A stretch of 53,728 nt of DNA from Flavobacteriaceae bacterium (GTDB lineage Bacteria; Bacteroidota; Bacteroidia; Flavobacteriales; Flavobacteriaceae): positions 1 through 53,728 of the forward strand of contig JALSLK010000048.1 of NCBI GenBank assembly GCA_026988355.1, given 5' to 3'. Below, in pieces: positions 31,749 to 40,086 of this stretch. Position numbers and translations under genes: made by a program. How positions within the stretch are numbered: the first letter of the stretch is position 1; each line of letters opens with the position of its first letter. Under the pieces are notes generated by a model, which made no database searches, was not told where the DNA came from, and saw nothing but the letters and a program-made list of their open reading frames with translations.

Positions 31749-34358
31749 ATGAAGTACAATTATGTCAAATTGTTGCTATGTGTAGCAATTTTAATGAGCT
31801 CAATTTCTTATGCTCAAAAACAACCAACCACATTTATCAAATTAGATAAATCTACTAATTATTCTTTACAAAATGCAAAACAAATAATTAAGGAAAATCT
31901 TAAAATGTCTACCAAAGACAACTTAATTAAAATAAAAACAGAAAAAGATAAATTAGGCTTTACACACGAAAAATACCAACAAACTTTTAAGGGAATAAAA
32001 GTTGAATTTGGTACGTATACAGTACATGCAAAAAATGGCAGTATAAAATCAATGAATGGAGAGTTATTTTCAACAAAAGAAATAAATACAACTCCATCAA
32101 TATCTAAACAAACGGCTTTAAATAGAGCAATAGCTTATGTGGGAGCAGAAAAATATATGTGGGAAGAAAAAAATGTATTTAATTATACTAAACCACGAGG
32201 AGAATTAGTAATTCTTCCAGCAATAAAAGGAAATACAGCAAAGAGTAAACTTGTATATAAATACGATATATATGCAGATGCTCCATTATATAGAGCAAAT
32301 GTTTATGTAGATGCACATACAGGAGAAGTAGTATTCGAAAATAAAAAAATACATCATGCAAATACTCCAGCAACAGGAACAAGTTTGTATAATGGTACCG
32401 TTTCATTTACGGCAGATAGTTTTAACGGATCGTATAGGTTACGACAAACAGCAGATGGAAACGGAATTCAAACTTTTGATATGAATAACGGAACAAATTA
32501 TGGTAGTGCCTCAGAAGTTACAAGTAATTCTGCTAGTTTTACAAATGCAGCAACAGCAGTACAAGCACATTGGGGAGCAGAAAAAACACATAAATATTAT
32601 GTACAAAAACACGCAAGAAATTCCTACGATAATAACGGAGCAATAATTAAATCTTATGTAAGTTATAGATCAAACTATGTAAATGCATTTTGGAACGGTA
32701 ACGTTATGACTTATGGAGACGGAGATGGTACCAATTACGGACCATTAGTATCTTTAGATATTGTAGGACACGAAATTACACATGGCGTAACAGAACGTTC
32801 TGCTAATTTAGTTTACAGCTACGAATCTGGAGCATTAAACGAATCTTTTTCGGATATATTTGGAGAATCTATAGAGAACTTTGGACAAGGAAATAACGAC
32901 TGGTTAATGGGAGAACAAATAGGTGCAGGAGGTTCTGGAGGAGCATTACGCTCTATGAGCAATCCAAATACTTATGGAGATCCAGATACTTATCAAGGAA
33001 CAAACTGGGCAACAGGATCTGCCGATAACGGAGGAGTACATACAAACTCGGGAGTACAAAACTTCTGGTATTACATATTATCTGTAGGGAAATCAGGAAC
33101 AAATGACAATGGAGATGCATATACAGTAAGCGGAATTGGAATGGATAAAGCAGGTAAAATAGCATATAGAAATTTAACTGTTTATTTGAGTTCTAATTCA
33201 AATTACGCAGCCGCAAGAACAGGAGCAATACAAGCAGCAGTAGATTTATATGGCGCAGGATCGGCAGAAGAAATAGCAACAACCAATGCTTGGTATGCTG
33301 TTGGTGTTGGTGCAGCTTACGGCGGTGGCGGTGGCGGCTCTAGCTACTGTACTTCTAAAAGTACAAACATTAACGATGAATATATTGGAAGAGTAAAGTT
33401 AAATACGATTAATAATGCTTCTAGTGGACAATTTTACAGCGATTTTACAAGTATTTCAACAACTTTAAGTAAAGGGTCTGCCTATACAATTACCATTACT
33501 CCTACATGGACAGGAACAGTATATAACGAAGGATATGCCGTTTGGATTGATTATAATGGCGATGGCGATTTTGCAGATTCTGGAGAATTGGTTTGGAGTA
33601 AATCTGCTTCTAAAACAACACCAGTAAGCGGTACATTTACCGTTCCAAGTTCTGTATCGGCAACAACAACAAGAATGCGTGTTTCTATGAAATATAACGC
33701 AACTCCATCAGCTTGTGAAACCTTTACTTATGGAGAAGTAGAAGATTATACCATAAACTTTGGTGGCGGAAGTAGCTGTGTAGCAACAAACTTAAAATTT
33801 ATATTTGATAATTATCCAGAAGAAACAAGTTGGGATATTAAAAATGGTAGTGGTACTGTAGTTGCTTCTGGAGGAACTTATGCATCTCAAGCAGATGGCT
33901 CTACACTTAATATCGCAAATTGCTTACCCGTAGGATGTTATACCTTAACGGTAAAAGATTCATACGGAGATGGTATGTGCTGTAGTTATGGTAATGGTTC
34001 TTTCACACTAACTGGTGGAGGTACAACACTTGCTTCAGGAGGTTCTTTTTCTAGCTCTTCTACAAATAGTTTCTGTGTAGGAACTGGCATTACCGAATTT
34101 GCAAATAACAATAGTAATAATGAGACTCTAGTCGATGAAGTAACCATATATCCAAATCCAGCAAAAGAGATTATAAGTATTAGCCTAAGAGATCAAAAAA
34201 TGAATCAATACCTTATTACAAATATGATGGGGCAAATCGTTTCTAAAGGAACAGTAGCAGAAAAAAATATCCGCATTTCAAACCTTAAAGAAGGAGTTTA
34301 TTTCATTGAATTTTCAAGCGATAAAAAACGAATTATAAAACGTTTTATTAAAAAATAA
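31749..34358 (+). CDS. Thermolysin-family (M4) secreted zinc metalloprotease with GEVED and T9SS sorting domains
   Basis: An exported protease of 869 residues. Order: signal peptide ending SSISYAQ; FTP/PepSY-type propeptide (about 25-205); M4 catalytic domain with HEITH at 341-345 and the third zinc ligand Glu365 (GALNESFSD); a GGGGGSS linker; GEVED domain (about 533-675, YGEVEDYTINF); a Cys-rich module with DSYGDGMCCSYGNG (about 678-785), also common in Bacteroidota secreted proteins; and a T9SS type A sorting domain (about 797-869, VTIYPNPAKEIISI). It would digest extracellular proteins after removal of the propeptide. The GEVED module resembles that in the BNR protein at 4127. It has its own promoter and terminator. 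Confidence 0.95.
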   Translation: MKYNYVKLLLCVAILMSSISYAQKQPTTFIKLDKSTNYSLQNAKQIIKENLKMSTKDNLIKIKTEKDKLGFTHEKYQQTFKGIKVEFGTYTVHAKNGSIKSMNGELFSTKEINTTPSISKQTALNRAIAYVGAEKYMWEEKNVFNYTKPRGELVILPAIKGNTAKSKLVYKYDIYADAPLYRANVYVDAHTGEVVFENKKIHHANTPATGTSLYNGTVSFTADSFNGSYRLRQTADGNGIQTFDMNNGTNYGSASEVTSNSASFTNAATAVQAHWGAEKTHKYYVQKHARNSYDNNGAIIKSYVSYRSNYVNAFWNGNVMTYGDGDGTNYGPLVSLDIVGHEITHGVTERSANLVYSYESGALNESFSDIFGESIENFGQGNNDWLMGEQIGAGGSGGALRSMSNPNTYGDPDTYQGTNWATGSADNGGVHTNSGVQNFWYYILSVGKSGTNDNGDAYTVSGIGMDKAGKIAYRNLTVYLSSNSNYAAARTGAIQAAVDLYGAGSAEEIATTNAWYAVGVGAAYGGGGGGSSYCTSKSTNINDEYIGRVKLNTINNASSGQFYSDFTSISTTLSKGSAYTITITPTWTGTVYNEGYAVWIDYNGDGDFADSGELVWSKSASKTTPVSGTFTVPSSVSATTTRMRVSMKYNATPSACETFTYGEVEDYTINFGGGSSCVATNLKFIFDNYPEETSWDIKNGSGTVVASGGTYASQADGSTLNIANCLPVGCYTLTVKDSYGDGMCCSYGNGSFTLTGGGTTLASGGSFSSSSTNSFCVGTGITEFANNNSNNETLVDEVTIYPNPAKEIISISLRDQKMNQYLITNMMGQIVSKGTVAEKNIRISNLKEGVYFIEFSSDKKRIIKRFIKK

Positions 34359-34380
34359 CTACTAAATAATTTATTATTTA

Positions 34381-34409
34381 AAACCCAAGCAAATTGCTTG
34401 GGTTTTTTT
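34381..34409 (+). terminator. Terminator of the M4 protease gene
   Basis: AAACCCAAGC (34381-34390) and GCTTGGGTTT (34396-34405) form a perfect 10-bp stem with a 5-base loop and a T run, 22 bases after the stop. Confidence 0.95.
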
Positions 34410-34441
34410 ATTTAATTTGCAGCCTAATAGAAAAAATACTA

Positions 34442-36295
34442 ATGAATTACTTATCCGTAGAAAATATAACGAAATCTTTTGGAGAACATCCAGTCTTAAA
34501 AGACATATCGTTTGGAATTAATAAAGATCAAAAAATTGCTTTTATTGCCAAAAATGGTACAGGAAAAACAACTTTATTAAATATTATTGCTGGAAAAGAA
34601 AGTTTAGATAGCGGTCAAGTGGTTTCTCGTAAAGGGTTAAATATTGTTTACTTAGAACAAAAAGAAACTTTAAATCCAAATTTCACAATAGATGAAGCAG
34701 TATTTAATTCGGATAATCCAATGCTAAAAGTAGTAGAAAAATACGAACATGCATTATTAAATATGGAAGATGTTGATGCGTATCAAGATGCTTTTGATGC
34801 AATGGAACAACATAATGCTTGGGATTTTGATACACAATACAAGCAAATACTCTCTAAATTAAAATTTAACGACCATACACTAAAAATAAACACACTTTCT
34901 GGAGGTCAGAAAAAAAGACTATCTCTAGCAATTGCACTAATTAACAAACCAGATTTACTAATTTTAGATGAACCAACGAATCACTTAGATTTAGAAATGA
35001 TAGAATGGTTAGAAAGCTACTTTAAAAAAGAAAAAATCACTTTATTTATGGTTACACACGACCGTTATTTTCTAGAACGTGTTTGTAACGAAATAATGGA
35101 ACTCGATGAAGGGAATATTTATAAATACAAAGGTAATTATTCGTATTACTTAGAAAAAAAAGAAGAGCGTTTAGCTATAGAACGAGTTACTTTAGGTAAA
35201 GCAAAATCACTTTTTAAAAAAGAATTAGATTGGATGCGTCGGCAACCAAAGGCACGTACAACCAAATCTAAATCTCGTATTGAAGATTTTTATAACATTA
35301 AAGAACGAGCATCACAACGCAGAAATGACCATGTCATGCAACTCGAAATTAATATGGAACGTATGGGTTCTAAAATTTTAGAATTACATAACATTTCAAA
35401 ATCATTCGACGATTTGGTAATTCTAGATAAATTCGAATACGTTTTTAAACGAGGCGAACGTATTGGTATTATTGGTAAAAATGGTACTGGAAAATCTACC
35501 TTTCTAAATATGATTACCAACGAAATGGAAGTAGATTCAGGAAAAGTGATTATTGGAGAAACCATAAAGTTTGGTTACTATCGTCAAAGCGGAATTGTAG
35601 TTAAAGAAGGTCAAAAAGTAATAGAAGTCATTAAAGAATTTGGAGAATATATACCATTAAAAAGCGGACAAAAATTATCTGCTAGTAATCTATTAGAACG
35701 TTTTATGTTCGATCGAAAAAAACAGTACGATTTTGTAGAAAAATTATCTGGAGGAGAATTAAAACGTTTGTTTTTATGTACGGTTTTAATTCAAAATCCA
35801 AATTTTTTAATCTTAGACGAACCAACAAACGATTTAGATATTGTAACCTTAAATGTATTGGAGAATTTTTTATTAGATTTTCCAGGAAACCTATTAGTTG
35901 TTTCGCATGATAGGTATTTTATGGATAAAATAGTAGATCATTTATTTGTATTTCGTGGCGATGGTGTGGTAGAAGATTTTCCTGGAAATTATTCCGATTA
36001 TCGCATTTATGAAGATTCTAAGCCAAAAGAAGAAAAAACAAAAGAAGAAAAAGAAATTATTGTAAAACAAACTCCAAAAGGAATACATTCTCGTGAAGAA
36101 AATAGAGCCTTTAAAAAACTAGAAAAAGATATAACGCGTTTATCAAAAAAGAAAAAAGATATCGAAGAAAAATTTAGCAATAGCGAAATTCCAATTAATG
36201 ATATTGAGGCAATCTCTAAAGAATTAGAACAAATTATAGTAGAATTAGAAGCCAAAGAAGAACGTTGGTTGGAACTTAGTATGTTACTAGAATAG
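34442..36295 (+). CDS. ABC-F family ATPase (ribosome-associated, Uup-like)
   Basis: A soluble double-ATPase of 617 residues. Domain 1: Walker A AKNGTGKTT, signature LSGGQKKR, Walker B LLILDEPTNHLD. A linker with LDWMRRQPKARTTKSKSRI corresponds to the P-site tRNA interaction motif. Domain 2: GKNGTGKST, LSGGELKR and FLILDEPTNDLD. A charged C-terminal coiled coil (about 540-617) is like that of Uup. ABC-F proteins act on ribosomes to resolve stalled or mispositioned translation states; some give antibiotic resistance, which cannot be judged here. The ATG at 34442 was chosen because the longer frame from 34394 runs through the preceding terminator. Confidence 0.94.
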   Translation: MNYLSVENITKSFGEHPVLKDISFGINKDQKIAFIAKNGTGKTTLLNIIAGKESLDSGQVVSRKGLNIVYLEQKETLNPNFTIDEAVFNSDNPMLKVVEKYEHALLNMEDVDAYQDAFDAMEQHNAWDFDTQYKQILSKLKFNDHTLKINTLSGGQKKRLSLAIALINKPDLLILDEPTNHLDLEMIEWLESYFKKEKITLFMVTHDRYFLERVCNEIMELDEGNIYKYKGNYSYYLEKKEERLAIERVTLGKAKSLFKKELDWMRRQPKARTTKSKSRIEDFYNIKERASQRRNDHVMQLEINMERMGSKILELHNISKSFDDLVILDKFEYVFKRGERIGIIGKNGTGKSTFLNMITNEMEVDSGKVIIGETIKFGYYRQSGIVVKEGQKVIEVIKEFGEYIPLKSGQKLSASNLLERFMFDRKKQYDFVEKLSGGELKRLFLCTVLIQNPNFLILDEPTNDLDIVTLNVLENFLLDFPGNLLVVSHDRYFMDKIVDHLFVFRGDGVVEDFPGNYSDYRIYEDSKPKEEKTKEEKEIIVKQTPKGIHSREENRAFKKLEKDITRLSKKKKDIEEKFSNSEIPINDIEAISKELEQIIVELEAKEERWLELSMLLE

Positions 36296-36377
36296 GAACA
36301 AAAAAATAAGCCGTTCTTACTCAATTAAGTCAAAAATACAATTTAATAATTATTACATTTACTACTTAAATTTAACA

Positions 36378-36989
36378 ATGATTAAAAACTACATATTCGA
36401 TTTTGGAGATGTCTTTATAAATTTAGACAAACCAGCAACCGCTAGAGAACTGTTAAAATTAGGAAAATCAACGTTTAATAAAGAAATGATTACTAAAAAT
36501 AATCAATACGAAAAAGGATTACTTAGTACCGATGAGTTTCTAGATTATTACCAAATACAATTTCCAAAAGCAAGTAGAACAGAATTAAAAAATTATTGGA
36601 ATAAAATTTTATTAAACTTTCCAACATATAGATTAGAATTTATTGAAAAATTTTCTAAAACAAATCGTTGTTTTTTACTGAGTAATATTAACGATTTACA
36701 TTTAACATACATTCAAAAGCAATTAGGAGAAACCTTTTACAATCGGTTTATTTCCTGTTTTGAAAAAACATATTTTACACACAAAATTCATTTAAGAAAA
36801 CCAGACAAGTCTATATTCGAATATGTTTTTAAAGAAAGTAATCTAAATCCGAAGCAATGTTTTTTTATAGATGATACGCTTGAAAATACCAAAACTGCAA
36901 CTAGCTTTGGAGTAATCTGCTGGACAATAGATCCGCAAAAAGAAGACGTTATAAATTTAGAAAATGTGCTACAAAAAATAAATAAATAA
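36378..36989 (+). CDS. HAD-superfamily hydrolase
   Basis: A 203-residue phosphatase of the haloacid dehalogenase superfamily. Motif I is FDFGDVF (nucleophile Asp8, acid Asp11), with Gly between as in the YihX-like group rather than the usual DxDxT; motif II is LLSNIND; motif III Lys lies in RKPDKSIFEYV; motif IV is FIDDTLENTKTA. A helical cap domain lies between I and II. YihX-like members dephosphorylate sugar phosphates such as glucose 1-phosphate, but the substrate here is unknown. It stands alone, 82 bases after the ABC-F gene. Confidence 0.88.
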   Translation: MIKNYIFDFGDVFINLDKPATARELLKLGKSTFNKEMITKNNQYEKGLLSTDEFLDYYQIQFPKASRTELKNYWNKILLNFPTYRLEFIEKFSKTNRCFLLSNINDLHLTYIQKQLGETFYNRFISCFEKTYFTHKIHLRKPDKSIFEYVFKESNLNPKQCFFIDDTLENTKTATSFGVICWTIDPQKEDVINLENVLQKINK

Positions 36990-37012
36990 CCTTTTTTAGG
37001 TCACTTTCTATT

Positions 37013-37042
37013 TATAAAAAACCGCACAAAATATTTGTGCGG
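37013..37042 (-). terminator. Terminator for the thioredoxin gene (minus strand)
   Basis: CCGCACAAA (37022-37030) and TTTGTGCGG (37034-37042) form a perfect 9-bp stem with an ATA loop. The T tract needed for termination lies on the minus strand (complement of 37014-37021), so it serves the gene at 37128-37487. It lies beyond palindromic element copy 4. Confidence 0.8.
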
Positions 37043-37066
37043 CTTAACGTTGTCAATCATCCACTT

Positions 37067-37128
37067 ACACCAACTCAACATCAAAATAGTTTAAATCTAT
37101 TTAGCGCATTTTGAAATTGAATTGGTAT
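37067..37128. repeat. ATACC...GGTAT palindromic element, copy 4 (short form)
   Basis: A 62-bp element beginning ACACCAACTCAACATCAAAA and ending TTTGAAATTGAATTGGTAT. The right arm is identical to copy 1 and the left arm is like copies 3 and 6. Its last base (37128) is also the last base of the thioredoxin stop codon on the minus strand. Confidence 0.85.
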
Positions 37129-37487
37129 CACTTTTCTACTTTTAAAAAATCTTTCATAACTTGTACCAATTGTGCTTTTGGTAATGCGCCTTGTGCCATT
37201 TGAGGAGATTCTTCCATAGGACAAAACAACATGGTAGGAATACTACGAACTGCAAAAGCAGCAGCTAATTCTTGTTCTACTTCAGTATCTACTTTATAGA
37301 TGTTTATTTTTCCCTCATACTCCTCAGATAATTGTTCCAAAATAGGAGCAACCATTTTACAAGGACCACACCAATCTGCATAAAAATCTATAATACAAGG
37401 AATATCTCCTTCAAATTTCCATTCTTTATTAACTTCATAGTTAAAGACTTTTTCTAAAAAAGTTTTTTTATTTAATAATTCTGTCAT
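37128..37487 (-). CDS. trxA: Thioredoxin
   Basis: Dithiol-disulfide oxidoreductase of 119 residues. The active site is WCGPC with Cys40 and Cys43 (DFYADWCGPCKMVAP); the cis-Pro loop is VRSIPTMLF. There is no signal peptide, so it is cytoplasmic. It has a longer N terminus than E. coli TrxA (Trp of the active site at 39 rather than 32), which is usual for this Bacteroidota subgroup, and MEESPQMAQGALPKAQL replaces the usual GxxxGxxxK end. The TGA stop at 37130-37128 overlaps the end of repeat copy 4, so the C terminus may have been set by insertion of the repeat. Confidence 0.95.
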   Translation of the reverse strand: MTELLNKKTFLEKVFNYEVNKEWKFEGDIPCIIDFYADWCGPCKMVAPILEQLSEEYEGKINIYKVDTEVEQELAAAFAVRSIPTMLFCPMEESPQMAQGALPKAQLVQVMKDFLKVEK

Positions 37488-37691
37488 TTTAATTATTTTA
37501 ATTTTTTATTTTATTTGAATTGTTTATACAAAACAACTCCATTCGTTAGATACAATAAATATACCATTTGAATTAGACGACAAAGTGACTGAAAATTACT
37601 TAATTATGTCGTAACATTTGTTACACTTGTAAGAATATTTTAAAATGTACGTCAAAATCAAAAAATAATCTTTAATCAAAATTATAATATC

Positions 37692-38060
37692 ATGAATAAA
37701 TTACAATTAGTTTTAAGAATCGTTTTAGGCATCGTATTAATCGTATTTGGGGCAAATAAATTTTTACAATTTATGCCAATGCCTCCAATGGAAGGCGATG
37801 CAGCTACGTTTATGGGAGGATTAAAAATCTCTGGATATATGTTTCCATTATTAGGAATATTAGAAATAATAATTGGTGTATTATTAATACTAAATAAAGC
37901 AGTGCCTTTTGCACTAATATTATTAGCTCCGTTAGCAGTAAACATGGTATTATTTCATGCAGCAATGGCGCCAGTAGGTATTGGACCAGCAGCTTTGGTC
38001 TTTATTTTAAATGCATACCTAATGTATGCAAATTGGGATAAATTTAAAGGACTTTTTTAA
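37692..38060 (+). CDS. DoxX-like membrane protein
   Basis: The 122-residue protein has four membrane helices: VLRIVLGIVLIVFGANKFL, YMFPLLGILEIIIGVLLIL, PFALILLAPLAVNMVLFHA and GPAALVFILNAYLMYA. The GxNKF segment at the end of helix 1 and the ExxxG in helix 2 are typical of DoxX/DoxD-like proteins. The family includes subunits of thiosulfate:quinone oxidoreductase and proteins linked to oxidative stress defence, but most small members are uncharacterised. It is divergent from thioredoxin across 204 bases, in which I see only A+T-rich sequence. Confidence 0.85.
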   Translation: MNKLQLVLRIVLGIVLIVFGANKFLQFMPMPPMEGDAATFMGGLKISGYMFPLLGILEIIIGVLLILNKAVPFALILLAPLAVNMVLFHAAMAPVGIGPAALVFILNAYLMYANWDKFKGLF

Positions 38061-38097
38061 TCCTAGAATAAGCAAGTTAAAAAACATATCTATATTT

Positions 38098-38134
38098 AAA
38101 ATCTATTTTGCTTTAAAACAGAATAGATTTTTTT
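38098..38134 (+). terminator. Terminator of the DoxX-like gene
   Basis: AAAATCTATTTTG (38098-38110) pairs with CAGAATAGATTTT around an 8-base loop and is followed by T residues to 38134, 37 bases after the stop. Confidence 0.8.
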
Positions 38135-38152
38135 CGGTTTCTAAAAATAATG

Positions 38153-38160
38153 TACCTTTG
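38153..38160 (+). promoter_or_regulatory. -7 promoter element of the DUF3078 gene
   Basis: TACCTTTG is a full match to TAnnTTTG, followed by CAG. The -33 element is weak: only T-rich TTTTTTTCGG upstream. The leader to the ATG at 38202 would be about 35 bases. Confidence 0.65.
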
Positions 38161-38201
38161 CAGCCGTTAAAAAAGAAAAACAAACAATTAAATAAAAAAT
38201 T

Positions 38202-39047
38202 ATGAGTAAAAAAGGAATTTTTGCAATTGTATTAATGTTTAGTATATCATTAATTTTTGCACAGGAGAATAAAGAAGAAGTAAAAGATGGATGGAAAAAA
38301 GGAGGTAATGTAGCAATTACATTTAACCAATCTGCATTTAACAATGAGTGGACTGGTGGAGGTATCTCTAACTTGTTAGCAAACATTCTAGTAAATTATG
38401 ATATGAATTTAACCCAAGGAGACTTAATTTGGGATAATAAATTAATTGCGGATTATGGTGCATTAAAAAATAAAGGAGATGAAAATTTTACAAAATCTAA
38501 TGACCGTTTAGAGTTTAACTCATTATTAGGTAAAAAAATGAAAGGGTTTTGGTATTATTCTGCATATTTTAATATGAAAACACAGATGGATACTGGTGTC
38601 GATGGAGATGGTAATAAAACAACACATTTCTTCTCTCCTGCATATTTTCAAGTAGGACCTGGTTTATTATGGAAAAAATCGGATAATTTAAAAGTAAATA
38701 TTTCGCCAGCAGCAGCAAAATATATTATTGTACACGATGAGTTTGCAGGTTCTTTTGGAACAGATTTAGGAAAAACTTCTGCTTTTGAATTAGGAGCTTC
38801 GGTAAATGGATATTACAAATTAGGATTAGGAAAAAATATTTCTATGGAAAACCTATTAGGATTATATTCAAACTACCTAAACGAAGCAAAAAATGTAGAT
38901 GTAGATTATACAATGAATTTAGTAATGACAGTAAATAAATATATTTCTACAAATTTAACTTTTCAAGCAATTTACGATGATAACGCACAAAGAAATGGTT
39001 TTCAAATAAGAGAAGCATTTGGCGTTGGAGTTAATTTCAAGTTTTAA
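38202..39047 (+). CDS. DUF3078 family protein (predicted outer-membrane beta-barrel)
   Basis: An exported protein of 281 residues: signal peptide (IFAIVLMFSISLIFAQ), then GWKKGGNVAITFNQSAFNNEWTGGG (written in part: FNQSAFNNEWTGGG), the DUF3078 landmark. Amphipathic strands continue through NLLANILVNYDMNLTQGDL, YYSAYFNMKTQM and FFSPAYFQVGPGLLWKKSDN to a final aromatic residue in VNFKF, a pattern of outer-membrane barrels. The function of DUF3078 is unknown. It has its own promoter and a strong terminator. Confidence 0.85.
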   Translation: MSKKGIFAIVLMFSISLIFAQENKEEVKDGWKKGGNVAITFNQSAFNNEWTGGGISNLLANILVNYDMNLTQGDLIWDNKLIADYGALKNKGDENFTKSNDRLEFNSLLGKKMKGFWYYSAYFNMKTQMDTGVDGDGNKTTHFFSPAYFQVGPGLLWKKSDNLKVNISPAAAKYIIVHDEFAGSFGTDLGKTSAFELGASVNGYYKLGLGKNISMENLLGLYSNYLNEAKNVDVDYTMNLVMTVNKYISTNLTFQAIYDDNAQRNGFQIREAFGVGVNFKF

Positions 39048-39064
39048 TAAAAAAAAGTATCTTT

Positions 39065-39097
39065 AAAAGCGTAAAACTTAAGTTTTACGCTTTTTTT
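39065..39097 (+). terminator. Terminator of the DUF3078 gene
   Basis: AAAAGCGTAAAACTT is followed directly by its exact complement (39065-39094) and the T run extends to 39097, 18 bases after the stop. Confidence 0.95.
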
Positions 39098-39141
39098 ATG
39101 CCTTAAATTACCATTACTAATAAAATTGCAACTAAAAGTGA

Positions 39142-39149
39142 TATATTTG
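39142..39149 (+). promoter_or_regulatory. Possible -7 promoter element of the rimK-like gene
   Basis: TATATTTG is a full match to TAnnTTTG, 50 bases upstream of the ATG at 39199. The nearest TTG (39126-39128) is only 13 bases upstream of it, closer than usual. Confidence 0.45.
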
Positions 39150-39198
39150 TTTAAGCTATCTCAATTTATACGACTAAATCGGAATAAAAAGAAAATAT

Positions 39199-40086
39199 AT
39201 GAGAATAATAATACTTTCAGTAAGCGAAAATATATATTCAACCAATAGATTAAAACAAGAAGCAGAAACTAGAGGTCACGATGTACGTGTCGTAAATCAC
39301 ACAAAATGTTCGGTTTTAATTGGCGAAGGAAAACCAAAAATAATATACGAAGGAAAAAATATTATCAATGATGCAGATGCAATAATTCCACGAATAGGAA
39401 GTTCCGTTTTTAGACATGGAGCAGCAGTTGTAAAAGAATTTGAAATGAATGGTGTATATAGTGTTGCAACATCTCTTGGTATTGCAAGAGCACAAAATAA
39501 AGTACGCACACTTCAAATAATGAATCGAAAAAATGTATCAATACCAAAAACGGTTTTTTCTATTAATCCAGACAATATAGAAGAACAAATAGAATTACTT
39601 GGAGGAGCACCAGTTATTATAAAATTACAAGAAGGAACACAAGGGTTAGGCGTCATGTTAGCAGAATCAAAAAAATCGGCAAAATCTATTATAGATACTT
39701 TTTACAATATGGATGCTAACATATTACTACAAGAATTTGTAAAAGAATCTAATGGCGAAGATATAAGAGTAATTGTAGCTGGAAATAAAGTAGTATCTGC
39801 AATGAAAAGAATTGGTGTAAAAGGAGATTTTCGCTCCAATATTCATAGAGGAGGAACAGGAGAAACTGTAAATCTAACCAGTAGAGAAGTAAAAACAGCC
39901 ATAAAAGCAGCACGTTTTTTGAGTTTACCAGTTTGTGGTGTTGATTTGATACGGTCTAAAAAAGGCTCTCTCTTAATAGAAGTAAATTCTACACCAGGAT
40001 TACAAGGAATAGAAGCATACACAAAGGTAAATGTAGCCATAGAAATCATTAAATTTTTAGAAAAAAATGTTCGAAGAAGATTTTAA
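39199..40086 (+). CDS. rimK: RimK-family alpha-L-glutamate ligase (ATP-grasp)
   Basis: The 295-residue protein has the RimK fold: an N-terminal domain (MRIIILSVSENIYSTNRL, ADAIIPRIGSSVFRHGAAVV) and an ATP-grasp domain with VIIKLQEGTQGLGVMLA, LLQEFVKESNGEDIRVIVAG, KRIGVKGDFRSNIHRGG and metal-binding LLIEVNSTPGLQGIE. RimK adds glutamates to the C terminus of ribosomal protein S6 in E. coli; other members modify peptides or cofactors. It overlaps the AstE/AspA-type gene by 20 bases, a pairing that suggests coordinated addition and removal of acyl or amino-acid groups. The real substrate in this organism is not evident. Confidence 0.9.
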   Translation: MRIIILSVSENIYSTNRLKQEAETRGHDVRVVNHTKCSVLIGEGKPKIIYEGKNIINDADAIIPRIGSSVFRHGAAVVKEFEMNGVYSVATSLGIARAQNKVRTLQIMNRKNVSIPKTVFSINPDNIEEQIELLGGAPVIIKLQEGTQGLGVMLAESKKSAKSIIDTFYNMDANILLQEFVKESNGEDIRVIVAGNKVVSAMKRIGVKGDFRSNIHRGGTGETVNLTSREVKTAIKAARFLSLPVCGVDLIRSKKGSLLIEVNSTPGLQGIEAYTKVNVAIEIIKFLEKNVRRRF

